The notes: generated from the letters alone by a model not told the origin. Positions 54,181 to 64,000 are shown, numbered from the stretch's first letter. The stretch: 64,000 nucleotides of DNA from Rhyacophila brunnea (GCA_022495005.1 JAGYXB010000440.1:2170001-2234000), one strand, 5' to 3'. Made by a program: numbers and translations.

Positions 54181-54600
54181 ACCTCGCACTTCCTTATTCC
54201 TTGGTTTATTCTGTGGTCTCTCCCCGGATTTTCCACGCCTTTCTTAAATCAGGGAAATCATCAATCATGATAGCCTTGATTTAGTATCAACATTAATGTT
54301 ACGCGCTCTGCAATCTCGCGATGTTATGGTAGGGAACACGCGCCACACGTGTCCGCCAGACGCCATTCAATCCAGATAGATAATGAAGATACTGTTCCCG
54401 TGGACGCCCGAGACGCTTCGCTCGTCGCCGGCTATTCACAGATGGCCGTGATTGCCGATTTGATGGCTCGCGCTATCCCATTCGAAGAATGATAGCTATG
54501 CAGCCAGTACTATATTAATAGTTATAAATATGTTATTGTTGTGTAAATAGAGAGCCCACCGGAATAGAACACATGCAGGAATTCAAAGAAGCAGAGTTGA
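54181..54600. other. GC-richer single-copy-looking patch
   Basis: 54300-54480 is rich in CpG (CACGCGCCACACGTGTCCG, CTCGTCGCCGGC). No ORF of note. Possible regulatory sequence, not supported further. Confidence 0.25.
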
Positions 54601-55078
54601 AAAAGGAAGGTTACATGTAAATTGTACGTAAAACATTTCACCGTGGCACAGTTCCCGTGAGCTTTCTTATCGGAAAGAGATGACCATAGAGGTATTAAAT
54701 GAGATGGCCATACCAGTGGTGAAGGGTGAGGTAGGTTGTTAAGATTCGACATAAATAGTGCACACTAAGCTTTGTCAGTCATACGTATTTGTTTTCATTG
54801 AACTAGGACTAGAATGTGTAGACTGTGTAGGTTTGTTTTTAAAAGTCAATTAAACCCTGTGTAAACCAAGTCATAATAGATAATAGTGAAAAACGATGCT
54901 ATCTATAAAATAGCTAAAACTATGCCATTAAATCATCCATAATTTTGGATATTTCATAGATAGAAGAATATTTTTTATTTATTATGGTTTGGCTGATCCA
55001 GGGCTTAATGATTTTTAAACACTATTTGACACCATCTGTAATATTCATAATTCAACGAAAACAAGTAGGTAAGTATGA

Positions 55079-55544
55079 TTAAAGTTGGGTTTCTGGAATT
55101 TCCCGACGACCGAATTACGAAAAACGATTTTCTATATGTAAAAAGTGGACGGAAAACACAAAACGTTCAAAGACTGATCGAGGCATTTAACACAATTAAG
55201 CCAATGTCGACTCAAAATGAGCGCAATTTTTGTAACATCAGGGGATTTTGTGTCTCAAAAGCATACGCGATTGTCGGACGCAGCGATTGACAGTCTGTGT
55301 TTTTTAAAATCCTATTTTAATAAATAATGTTTTGACTTATTTTTGTTTTCCTACTTCGATTTTGTTTGTCTTCTCACATACATTTAAAAAATCACATTTT
55401 TTTGGGATTTGTCTGTTTTTACACTGATTTTAGGATTTTTACATGTTTTTTTTTAATTTCCCGATATCTCGAGGATTCTCGAGAATTCATTTCGGGAAAT
55501 CCCGAATCTCGAGATTGAGATTTTCTCGGGAAATACCCAACTCT
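55079..55544 (+). mobile_element. hAT deletion derivative, innermost layer, perfect 8-bp TSD
   Basis: The exact TSD AAGTATGA lies at 55071-55078 and 55545-55552. The ends pair as AGTTGGGTTTCTGGAATTTCCCGA-like and TCGGGAAATACCCAACTCT. The right half repeats TCTCGAGA/CCCGAA motifs. It retains the tail of a transposase gene (55090-55325). Confidence 0.88.
55090..55325 (+). pseudogene. hAT transposase C-terminal remnant
   Basis: Plus-strand codons read LIEAFNTIKPMSTQNERNFC then, after a few residues, GFCVSK. This is the hAT C-terminal dimerisation region (the TSxxxERxFS and GLxVxKxRxRL pattern). The annotated frame stops at 55290, but +1 bp the text reads AIDSLCFLKSYF, the usual distal end of the domain. 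So there is a frameshift near 55270 and all catalytic regions are missing; it cannot act. Confidence 0.8.
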
Positions 55545-56116
55545 AAGTATGACTGTAAAAGTGTGCACTATTTTTGGCGGATCGCAAAATATGGTTATAT
55601 TATGGTTGGGTTAAATGGATTTTTAAAAACTAACCAACGGTGTCTGCACATTGTAGTCTTAGTTCAATGAAAACTAAATACGTTAATACGTATGACTGGA
55701 GAAAGTTTAGTGAGCACTATTTCTGTCGGATCTTAACAGCCTACCTCCACCTCCACCCTTCGCCACTGTCATATACTATACGGTTTCCAATTTTATTAAA
55801 TTCAATATGAACAATAATTCAATTTTCATTGCTGATGTTGGCAAAATTTATGAATTCACGAATGAAAACTTTACCTAACCTAACAAATAATCCAGTATAT
55901 CGGCTATTTTTAAAATGTGTTTGCTGCTGGCTTCCTGTAAAGTGTAAACCGACAAAAACCGTGTTTTATTTAGACATGAATTTTATGTCAGTACTATACA
56001 ACCCAAAGAGGTAGGACGGTCTTTACTATACGGCCATATATTTCCGATACAACATTTCACGGTGAAGTGTGATACGGCGAACTGCATACGTACAATTTTC
56101 CGGACACGAAAAACGA

Positions 56117-56544
56117 GTGTTGTCTGTTGCGTAGTTGTATGACATTCGATATTGTCATGATTTTTGAACCTAAATGTCTTAAAAATATATGTTTTAGAAC
56201 AATAATTACAAGGTATACGGTAAATATTCGTTAGGTAAGTACTACTGATTTGCCACAGGTTGCTAAAGTGAGCACCACATAATTTGAAGGCAAGATTCCT
56301 TATAAAATCAGATATGAAAATATTAGTGAACGCTGTTAGCCACCAATAAATTCAGATTTTTTGTCTGTCACTAAGCAATGTCAATATACTAATCAGTTAT
56401 CACGAACCTGAACTAAATGAACTTCTTCGAGTTCCGTATACCTAGTACCTACAGTAAAGCTGACCTTACATTAGTGGTATTCAAACTATGCACAGTGCCC
56501 TGGCTTTCCATGACCAATAAGCACCGCGAGTTGCTTTAAAACAA
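56117..56544. other. No gene recognised
   Basis: AT-rich and unassigned. Confidence 0.3.
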
Positions 56545-57205
56545 TAATAACCTCTCTTCTTTGGCCATATCCGCCCCTTAATTGGGGTATATGGACACCA
56601 CGCGGCGCCTCCAAGAATCCCTGTCGCTCGCCAGTCTTCTTACTTCGTTCCAGCTCAAATCAGCATCCCGTAGCTCCGCTGTATACACTCTGTAGATAGT
56701 ATTTAGCGGCCTTCCAGGACGCCGGAATCCGGTCGGCTTGAAGAACAGGCAAGCCAGGTTGAGGTTCTCCTCTGGCATCCGTACCACGTGGTCGAGCCAG
56801 GTCCAACGTCGCCTCTTCACTTTCAGTGTGATGAGAGGCTGCTTGGTGCGTTCTATTATCTCCTCGTCGCTCCTAAAGTCATACCCCACCGCACACCCAG
56901 TATTCGTCGCAAACATCTGTTTTCGAAGCTCAGTATACGGTTGCTCTGAGCCTTCGTAAGGTGTCATGATTCGCTACCGTAAAGCAGCACCGTCAGAATG
57001 CAAGCGTCGAATAGGCGGCATTTGGTTTTGACCGAGTACAATCGTGAGTCCCAGACATTCCGCATCGAGTTGAATGTTGCTCCAGCCATTCCCATTCGGA
57101 AAGCGAGCTCTTTTTGCAAAATTCCATCTCCCGTGATGTGTACCCCCAGGTACTTGAAGCTATCGACGCTCTCGATGTTTTGTCCGTCGCTAATCATCAA
57201 TAATT
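56545..57205 (-). pseudogene. RTE-like LINE C-terminal fragment with 3' terminus
   Basis: On the minus strand the upstream frame (57200-56964) has ESVDSFKYLGVHITGDG and LTVLLYGSES, the post-RT thumb region of LINEs. A frame change leads to 56967-56578 with FATNTGCAVGYDFRSDEEI, RRRWTWLDHVVRMPEENL and GRPLNTIYR, ending DSWRRRVVSIYPN. The 3' UTR is only ~30 bp: GGGCGGATATGGCCAAAGAA then GAGAGG. The frame break and 5' truncation make it dead. Confidence 0.85.
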
Positions 57206-57976
57206 TCAGACAATATTAATAAAGTACGCTTATGCACGATCAAATTGATATTACATATCTCATTGTTACATCAGTTTGTGATCTCAAATGCTCACCTTAA
57301 CAACTGATTTCAAAATTAAAAATTTATCATCTGACGGTGGGACTTGTGACTAGGAGGACATGCGTTGCTTCGGGGTGGTAAAATAAGGTGAGAGTGATAC
57401 AAGTTTTGATGGTAGATTCCGTGCTGTCGACGAATATTAATTTCGCTTGCGGCTCTATAGGTGTACATGTATTATATTAGTAAGATAACTAATCAAAGCA
57501 AGTTTTGACTTTACATAAATTTTAACCTAAATATAATATGGTCTGCCATTTAAATCTACATAAGGGTATGACTAGCACTAGGCACTAGGACGTAGGTATA
57601 GTATAATACTGGCTAGTGTTTCTAGTTTGATTTCAAGATTTGAGAAACTGTTAACCACACACCGTGTATGGATAATAGCAGGTTCGCCCATTTATCTAAT
57701 TTATATTTTTAGGACACCGTAAAAAAGATCTATAGATGTCACGAGACGACGAGATTTGAAAACCACTGCCCTACAATATGAAAAACTGACGTGTATGTCG
57801 GAATTCATATTGTAGGATTTAATTATAGTACATACCTAGAAACAGACATTAATGGATGGTGAAAACTTTCTCAGCATATTACAATAATAACGTGACGGTT
57901 CAAATGTCTTCAATGATATGCGATGATTGTATCCTGGAATTATTGCACACGTGTTTCATAGAGACATTGCATTTTC
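57206..57976. other. No gene recognised
   Basis: AT-rich and unassigned; ends at the (TTCAA)n tail of the LINE. Confidence 0.3.
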
Positions 57977-59946
57977 AATTCAATTCAATTCAATTCAATT
58001 TATTTATTTTTACATATTGTGGACATTACAAATTATAAGTTTAAGACGTTCACAACATGACATAAAAAAGAGATAGATAATATGTTATTAAACAGTAGAA
58101 ATATGTACATACAAAAATATTAATTATATAGGTACATGGAAATACACCGAATGAGTTAAGCAGACCCTATTTTAAAAATTTATAAAATAACGTCCACCTA
58201 TACTCATCCTCACGTAGGTGGAATATATCAACACCCGAAGCAATTTCGTTGAACATAGTTATCGCCCTCCCAATTGGCATTACCAGTGGCAGGTTGGTTC
58301 TGCACCTTGGGAGAATAAACAACTGATGTTCTCTATTTCTAAGATAGTTATCAGGGACACACAGGTCAACACTGCCCAGAATGGCAGAGTTCTCATTTAT
58401 ACCTCGTATAAGTCGAAAAAAATACATAGCTAAATAAAGATTTCTTCTAAATTGCAAACTGCAGTATGTAAGCATGCCTAAGAGAAAGTCAGTTGGATAA
58501 AGCCACGGATAGTATCCGTACAACCTCAAATAAAGGAGTCTCAAGAATTTCTTCTGAACCCTCTCCACCATAAGGCCATACTTCAACTGATGCGGTGCCC
58601 AAACAATAGACCCACTCTCAAGTCTGCTTCGAACTAAAGAATTAAATAAAAGTTTTAATACCGTAACATCCGAAAAGACCCGGGAAGTACGCATGACGAA
58701 GCCCAACATTTTAAGCGCCTTGCTACAAATGGTAACTATATGGCTAATAAATGTCAGTTTACTCTCAAACGTAATGCCAAGATCCCTTACAGATGATATT
58801 CGTGACAGAACTCTGCCATGCATCGAGTATTGGAAAAACAACACTTTTGAGGCTCTGGTAAACGACAAAAGATTGCATTTATCAATATTGAATTCTAGTT
58901 TGTTACGCCTGCCCCAATCTAATATATTATCTATATCAAGTTGGAGCTGACGACAATCGTCCAAGGTGACAACTTCCAAAAAGAGTTTCAAGTCATCAGC
59001 GAACAACAAAAACATAGCATTTTTTATTACCAATGCTATGTCATTTATAAAAATCGTGAACAGCAACGGCCCTAAGTTTGAGCCCTGAGGGACACCAGAA
59101 AATGTGTTAAAGGTCTGTGACTGATAAAGGCCGTACGATACGTATTGTTGACGGTTCCTAAAATAACTCCCGAATAGCTTCAAAAATCGATCAGACAATC
59201 CAATAAGTTGGAGTTTTTCCATCAGGACATCATGATCGACTTTGTCAAATGCTTTCGAGAAGTCATTGTAAGAACAGTCAACCTGGTGACCTCTATCCAG
59301 GGCCGATGACACATAATTGGTAAATACCATCAGGTTAGTTTCCGTTGATCGGCCTGCTCTAAATCCATGCTGTTCATTTATTATAAATGACTCAATTTTT
59401 GGAGAAATCATGTTGTGCATGATCATCTCAAGAACTTTTGCTGGTGCAGAGAGAACAGCTACCGGCCTGTAATTTTCCACTGATGACTCTGTACCACTCT
59501 TTATGGATTGGAGTAACCTTCGACATCTTCCACGTTTCCGGAAAGATACCTGTCTCCATTGTAAGATTATAAATATATGCAAGTGGGCCTTTGACAAAAT
59601 CAACACACCCCTTTAAAAAAAATGTAGGGACGTTATCAGGTCCCAAAGAGTGAGTATTTTTAGTTTTTTAATAAATTTTAACACATCACTCTCATCAACT
59701 GGAAAAATATCAATGGACTGGGCACCGCATGATGGCTGTCTTGACGCAGAGGCAACATCCAAATAAGGAATACTACTTGCGTAGACAGACCTGAAGTGAC
59801 CAGCAAATGCTTCTGCCACTCCATGTCCGGTCACCTTTTCGCCTTTCCAACTCATCGAATCGGCATACCCGCCATCCCTTCTTAATGATTTAATATAATC
59901 CCAAAACGATTTGGGATTTTCACGAATGCAATCTTCTACCGAAAAA
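57977..59946 (-). mobile_element. Jockey/CR1-group LINE, 5'-truncated
   Basis: This is the longest LINE copy. The 3' end is at 57977 with an (AATTG)n tail; 5' truncation is near 59946. It contains the pre-RT region, RT domain, thumb and C-terminus, then a ~190-bp 3' UTR with GACGTTCACAACATGAC (plus strand). Four other 3' ends in the window (3328, 8886, 27165, 46895) belong to the same family. Confidence 0.92.
58167..59943 (-). pseudogene. LINE ORF2 reverse transcriptase, frameshifted
   Basis: The main frame (59606-58167) holds a nearly complete RT domain: NYRPVAVLS (about residue 45), NEQHGFRAGRST (77), DFSKAFDKVDH (115), SGVPQGSNLGPLLF (170) and the catalytic FADD (202-205). The first ~37 codons are out of frame: the true upstream sequence is in a second frame with GPDNVPTFFLKGC and GIFPETWKMSKVTPIHK, and further up in a third frame with ENPKSFWDYIKSL. 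At least two frameshifts (near 59490 and 59640) break it. The endonuclease domain is missing. Copying LINE RNA by target-primed reverse transcription is the family role; this copy cannot do it. Confidence 0.9.
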
Positions 59947-60454
59947 ATGTCAAATATTATAGATAGAGGTAGGTACACAAACAAATAAGTTTATATGTCA
60001 CTTCGTTTAAAATCATCGATATTAAGTTTTTAAATATCCGGTTTGATAAAATGCATTGATTACAGCAGTAATTTTAGTACCTAGATTATATTTAGTAGTC
60101 AATGTCAAATGTAATCAAATTATATAATTAATCGAAGCTTTGTATTGACATGCGAAAGTAAATTAAAATTTGAATGGAATTTGAGCAGTCAAACAACGAG
60201 CGAAACCAGACGGGGGAGTGAGTACGCAACAGCGGTGCTTTCTCACTTCCATTCGCAGTCGGAATATAGCGGTCTCGCATTATGCAGCGCCTGTGTCACT
60301 ACAACGTTTGTATACAAATAGAACGCATATTGTTGACCGCCACCTGTCTGCTGTCCCTGAACGCTAGCGGTCAACGGTCAGTTGAACGCAGAACTCCGAC
60401 CGCTCTCTGTCTGCGCAAGCCCTAAGTGCATCAATATCGATATCGAGTGAGGTT
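59947..60454. other. No gene recognised
   Basis: May hold the 3' side of the hAT relic (60455-60941), but no matching TIR was found. GC is raised at 60220-60420. Confidence 0.3.
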
Positions 60455-60941
60455 GTTCCTACACGCAAACAGTTTTCCAAATGCACATCAGTGATTCGTG
60501 TTTTCACTCAGGATTTGATATGCTTCATCCGACTAAAAAGCTGTTCACACGTGTAAGTGTTACCAAATAGCGAAGTCATCATTAGAGCATGTTTGAAAAT
60601 GCAGGATATTTCTCCTTGTCCAAATATGGTTTGTAAAACTCTTCCAAACCAACCTGATGGAATTTCTTCTTTAACTGTTCATCGCAACATAGTTCACAAT
60701 GTTCCATTTGTAAATTTCCTGGTAATAAAGTCACGTCTACAGAGAATGGCGTAACAAATGCAGCAAAAGGCACACGGTGCTTTTTAAAATCTTGAGCCAA
60801 TATCGAATCTCAATTTGCGAAATTAGCACATCTAGTGGTAGCATTTGATATTATTTTTATTTTCTCACTGCTCCACGGGCCACAAGTTGTCACCCAGCGG
60901 GCCACATGCGGCCCGCGGCCCGCGGGTTGGCCACCCGTGGC
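60455..60941 (-). mobile_element. hAT transposon relic with one TIR
   Basis: The end at 60941, read on the minus strand, is CACGGGTGGCCAACCCGCGG then GCCGCGGGCCGCATG, the typical terminus of hAT elements of the ZBED/GTF2IRD2-like group (CAGGGGTGGCCAACC). Directly inside lies the transposase C-terminus, so most of the gene between TIR and C-terminus is deleted. The other TIR and the TSD were not found. Confidence 0.75.
60462..60800 (-). pseudogene. hAT transposase C-terminus (ZBED/GTF2IRD2-like)
   Basis: The minus frame 60800-60582 reads VTPFSVDVTLLPGNLQMEH, then CCDEQLKKKF and EEFYKPYLDKEKYP, characteristic of the region preceding the hAT dimerisation domain in GTF2IRD2/ZBED-like transposases. 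After a 1-base shift near 60597 the next frame continues LMMTSLFGNTYTCEQLF then SRMKHIKS and a stop. TYxCEQLFSxMK is the dimerisation motif. Broken by frameshift and truncation. Confidence 0.8.
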
Positions 60942-61303
60942 ATACATACTTATATAAAAATCGACTTTTTCGCTTTATTTTATTGTTGCTTTCAGGTAGC
61001 GATATATTATGTTAGTTCTCTACGTTACATTGTACTTAATAATGTACACTATTAGATAGGTGCGCATAAATAAAAGTGGTTGGGGAAGGGTCAATAATAT
61101 TTAGTTATTGATTTTTAAAGCAACGGGAGTGGGCGGAGTTAACATAATCTAACAAATGACATTGACTACCGCATTTACTCCACCTACTATTTCATATTTT
61201 ACTCGTCTCTTCAACCGCAGAATGCCACACTTTTCCGTGTACATTCCCGATACCCAGACACACTTTAAGCTTAGCGATAAACACCTGGCTTGCAGGTATA
61301 ACT
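60942..61303. other. No gene recognised
   Basis: Unassigned. The 74-aa ORF at 61156-61380 runs into the M2 copy. Confidence 0.3.
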
Positions 61304-61311
61304 ATGGGTGT

Positions 61312-61724
61312 CATGGCCCCCACATCCTGAAGCGGGCCCCCTGGATAGAATCTTTGGCGCCCCCCCCTACATATCGCTAAAGTTAAAGGCAGTGTGACTA
61401 TCTACAGTTGTGTATTCCAAATAGTGTTCGAGGTAAAAATTAGGGTATTTTTAGCGATTTTTTTTGTATAAGTATCTAATACATCCACTTGAATTATGGA
61501 TTAATCGAATATTGACAAACAATAATCAATAATTGCATCGCCCAACCATATGATTTAAATTTTGTTTTAAGTGAAATAGCGCCGCAGGTGACATTTCTTT
61601 ACTATTAATGCATTTTTGTGATATGTGTTTATCTCACTTGGCTGGCCAATTTGCCAGGCCGGGCCCCCCTTAAGCCAGGCCCCCCAGGCTAGAGCCCTGT
61701 CAGCCCCCCCATTGTGGGGCCATG
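61312..61724 (-). mobile_element. M2 MITE, copy 5, perfect 8-bp TSD
   Basis: This begins CATGGCCCCCACATCCTG and ends CATTGTGGGGCCATG. The exact TSD ATGGGTGT lies at 61304-61311 and 61725-61732. CCTGAAGCGGGCCC, GTGTTTATCTCACTTGG and CTAGAGCCCTGTCAGCCCC match copy 4 closely. Confidence 0.92.
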
Positions 61725-61899
61725 ATGGGTGTTCACTGCTACTGCAAGCCGTCGCATCCATAAGTGGTTATCGAATGCGCGTGGTCATATTTATTTTAGA
61801 CATTTAGCCGCATCGGAATATTGAAGCAAACATTAGATGGCCCAACCCAGATGGTTGCACCAATTTATAAGTACCTACCACGTGTATTTCAGTTGCCTT

Positions 61900-62012
61900 G
61901 CGTGTCGTAGAATGCCGAGGGGCCAACCCGTTGAGAAGGCTGTTCAGACAACCAAACCATCCGGGTCACGATCTTCAGTCATATGACCCTGAAGAAGAAG
62001 TAATATTCAATT
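61900..62012 (+). repeat. Coding-like relic with PNHPG motif (pair with 35540)
   Basis: An ORF (61898-62152) contains GANPLRRLFRQPNHPGHDLQ and DPEEEVIF, parallel to the relic at 35540-35660. It probably belongs to a transposon protein end; unnamed. Confidence 0.45.
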
Positions 62013-62080
62013 CACCTAAATATTTTTTTCTCGTTGTGTGCACGCCTGCTATCCAAGCTATATACGAGCCTATTCCAACA

Positions 62081-62563
62081 TCAGGGAATTCAGAAATAAT
62101 GGGAAATGGGTACTGTTCGGTTATCAGGAATACAGCGGAAAACACATTTTGAAAATAGCCGATAAACTGGATTATTTGTTAGGTTAATCTAACCAAACCT
62201 AACCTAACCTAACCCAACCTAACCTAACCTAAACTAGCCCAAACTAACAAATAATCCAGTATATCGGGTATTTTCAAAATGTGTTTTCCGCTGTATTCCT
62301 GATAACCGAACAATACCGGGAAATGAAATACCTAACGGGTAAGTAGTTGCAGGTAACCGATCTCGAGTGCGGAAGAATACTGACAACTGCTCTCGGTTTA
62401 TGCACTGACGCTCATTTAATATTGGTGTATTACACACACTATTTCACGTGCATAATGCGTGGTTCGTTTTCGTAGGACACTCACACATTCAAAACCCTGC
62501 ATCAAAATGTAGTGTATTGAATATAGCCTTTCGGAATTCTATTTATCAATCTGTTCTGTGATA
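62081..62563 (+). repeat. Interspersed repeat R-A, with nested foldback
   Basis: Same family as 27334-27648 and 45482-45782, here interrupted at 62109-62317. The uninterrupted copies show where the insertion lies: between AATAATGGGAAATG and AAATACCTAACGGG. Confidence 0.85.
62109..62317. mobile_element. 209-bp near-perfect foldback with CCTAA loop, perfect 8-bp TSD
   Basis: The arms 62109-62180 and 62246-62317 are 72 nt each with three mismatches by my count. The loop is a (CCTAA)n-type array with small variations (about 62190-62235). The TSD GGGAAATG is exact (62101-62108 and 62318-62325). The inner arm, TTTTGAAAATAGCCGATA then CTGGATTATTTGTTAGG, equals the centre of M5, while the outer ends GGTACTGTTCGG are unrelated to M5 ends. 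Confidence 0.93.
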
Positions 62564-63041
62564 ACAACCTTTGGCCGCAATCATATGTTCTTGTTGAACC
62601 TCAACATGAAACCACCCGGTATCTAACAGTCCAAAATCATTGAAAAAATATTTGGTGTTTTTAAAACACTTTAGAAAGCACTGCAAATAGATGCTTTCAA
62701 AGACATTGCATACTGTGAACTCTTCCTTGACCTCTAGGAATAAATAACTAGTTTTTGCCTGCTGAAATGCGAATTCACCGCAAATGTGTCGCTCTGTAGG
62801 ATTGCAAAGTTCATGCAATAAATTTCATTATCAGGTAAAATAATGTTTCCAGGTTATCAAAACGAACTTTTATTTTTGACGTTATGTACGATTTATTTAT
62901 AATATTATCACTTATTTTCACATACATGGTGTGTGTTTTATGACATATATTATGTTATGTTATAACAACTAGTACATTTGACGTCACTTTATTAAATAAT
63001 AAGACATTTATTTTTAGTCAGGCCATTTATAGTAGGTACCT
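62564..63041. other. No gene recognised; 90-aa ORF
   Basis: A minus ORF at 62546-62818 (90 aa, starting MHELCNPTERHICGEF) is more balanced in composition than the surroundings, but I recognise no domain. Possibly part of an old transposon or chance. Confidence 0.3.
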
Positions 63042-63051
63042 AATTATTATT

Positions 63052-63307
63052 CACCCAAGATGGCCGCGTGGCTTAAGCGCCGGTGTACGACACTACGACC
63101 GTCGAGGGTCCCGGGTTCGAATCCTGGATCTGGCAAGTACACAAATTGTTTTTCAATTTGTGTATGAGTCAGAGTATGGACCTAATAGGTTGAGCAAGTG
63201 GCTGACATCCATTTCTCGTAAAAATAAAATCTGTTAATACAAACCTCCACTCTGTGGAGGCCCATAATATGATCGTATTAGGATCGGACATGGTCGAAAG
63301 AAAAAAG
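63052..63307 (+). mobile_element. tRNA-derived SINE, second copy, 10-bp TSD
   Basis: Same family as 48393-48635: GATGGCCGCGTGGCTTAAGC, B box GGTTCGAATCC, AAGTGGCTGACATCC and tail GGATCGGACATGGTCGAAAG then AAAAAA. The TSD AATTATTATT is exact at 63042-63051 and 63308-63317. The two copies differ mainly in the anticodon-arm region of the head. Confidence 0.93.
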
Positions 63308-63491
63308 AATTATTATTATAATTAATTGATTTCAATTTTATACTAGCCCATTTGAGTCATTTTTTCGACCCGGCAAGGCATAATCCATAATCGGTAAACT
63401 AAATCCAACAAACGAGGCACTATATCAGGCATTAGGAAAGCATATTAGTTAAACATAGGTTTTATTACCGTATAACTACTACAATATGGAT

Positions 63492-63974
63492 CTAGGACGA
63501 TTCGGCGCCGGGATAACTGGGCGCCACGCAATCGAATGAAATTCGAAAATAAATAGACGTTCGTGAATTATTATAGGTACTTAATTAGGTAATTATTATA
63601 GTACCTTTAAAATATATGTACATGCATAATATATTATTATTATTATTTATATTTAATTATTATATTATTATTTAATACTCGCTGAGAATTTAAATATGCA
63701 CATTTAAATACTGATTTAATTGTGCATATTATGTTTAAGTTCCAACGAAAAGATAGTTCTCTTATTTTTATGTAAAGCCTCGGCATGATAATTCTCAATC
63801 CGCAATAAAAAAAAACATTATGTTAAGAGCAATTAAAACTACTAAGTAGTAGATAGAAACTGATCAAAATTCCTCGCCTACTTTCTGTATACAATCGTAA
63901 CGAACGTCTATTTATTTCATTCGACAATGCTGCGCCCAATTATTATCCTGGCGCCCAGTTGTCCCACTCCCTAT
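63492..63974 (+). mobile_element. M6 MITE, copy 2
   Basis: This begins CTAGGACGATTCGGCGCCGG and ends GCGCCCAGTTGTCCCACTCC then CTAT. The interior (AAATAGACGT, GAGAATTTAAATATGCAC, TTATGTTTAAGTTCCAA, CTCAATCCGCAATAAAAAA, CATTATGTTAAGAG) matches 46440-46862. No clear TSD. Confidence 0.8.
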
Positions 63975-64000
63975 AATTTTGTGTGAGGTATATATGGAGA

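Larger units (their letters stand above)
54714..55768 (+). mobile_element. M4 MITE, middle layer of the nest
   Basis: This begins CAGTGGTGAAGGGTGAGG and ends CACCCTTCGCCACTG. Subterminal TAGTGCACAC, TTGTCAGTCATACGTATTTG and GTTTTCATTGAAC recur inverted near the right end (CAATGAAAAC, GACTGGAGAAAGTTTAGTG). It is split by the hAT derivative at 55079-55544; without that it is about 580 bp. Confidence 0.85.
54609..56108 (-). mobile_element. M5 element, outermost layer of a three-level nest
   Basis: The left end GGTTACATGTAAATTG (54609) and right end TTTTCCGGACACG (56108) are M5 termini. The two halves (54609-54713 and 55769-56108) would rejoin to a ~445-bp M5 with a CCTAA core at about 55873-55883. 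The flanks AAAAGGAA and AAAAACGA are only partly alike. It is split by M4 at 54714-55768. Confidence 0.82.

Noticed and set aside
62546..62818. 90-aa minus ORF as a host exon
   Set aside because: Composition is suggestive, but I cannot assign any domain and it starts near the boundary of repeat R-A.

Overview
The window looks like AT-rich, gene-poor, repeat-saturated nuclear DNA from an insect. Three things point there: short arrays of the arthropod telomere motif TTAGG, insect-type RTE and Jockey-like LINE remnants, and tRNA-derived SINEs. The TTAGG arrays argue against Diptera. An aphid-like hemipteran or a lepidopteran would fit, but the sequence does not settle it. I see no convincing multi-exon host gene. 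The host genes I can support are two identical tRNA-Arg(ACG) genes (43685-43757 and 44849-44921, minus strand) and one possible THAP zinc-finger first exon (34875-34976, minus).

Almost everything else is transposon-derived. Many elements are short and non-autonomous, with terminal inverted repeats (TIRs) and visible 8-bp target-site duplications (TSDs), as in the hAT superfamily. I use local labels: M1 (TIR CAGTGACGTCCCG; 1-346, 25726-26343, 47866-48718), M2 (CATGGCCCCCACA; five copies), M3 (CAGAGCGTTGGAGC; 5987-6443, 33853-34234, 37215-38240), M4 (CAGTGGCGAAGGG; 33160-33760, 54714-55768 and fragments), M5 (CGTGTCCGG ... CATGTAACC with a TTAGG core; 4511-5240, 19340-19771, 28971-29354, 52536-52965, 54609-56108), M6 (CTAGGACGATT; 46440-46862, 63492-63974), M7 (CAGTGGCGCACCCAGG; 17420-18434), M8 (CAGAGGCGCGTCAAG; 1625-1887, 49788-50168). 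Single palindromic elements lie at 19889-20161, 50927-51367 and 62109-62317. Two places keep broken hAT transposase C-termini (55090-55325 plus strand; 60455-60800 minus strand).

Retroelements: a 5'-truncated, frameshifted Jockey/CR1-group LINE (57977-59946, minus) plus four 3'-end relics of the same family (3328, 8886, 27165, 46895) and one related 3' tail (4852); four RTE-like LINE 3' fragments (5870-6520, 24122-24362, 37617-37862, 56545-57205, all minus); and tRNA-derived SINEs (16158, 26640, 48393, 63052). The SINE pair at 48393 and 63052 ends in a tail very like that of the RTE relic at 56545, which suggests RTE-driven mobilisation.

Layout: 0-10 kb is MITEs and LINE tails; 10-13 kb holds palindromes, including a near-identical 500-bp tandem duplication; 13-17 kb is mostly unrecognised; 17-30 kb is nested MITEs; 30-42 kb mixes old diverged repeats, the THAP exon and foldbacks; 42-45 kb holds palindromes and the tRNA pair; 45-57 kb is nested MITEs, including a three-level nest at 54601-56116; 57-64 kb holds the LINE, a hAT relic, SINE and MITEs. 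The most distinctive signal is a set of foldback elements whose loop or centre carries telomere-type TTAGG repeats.
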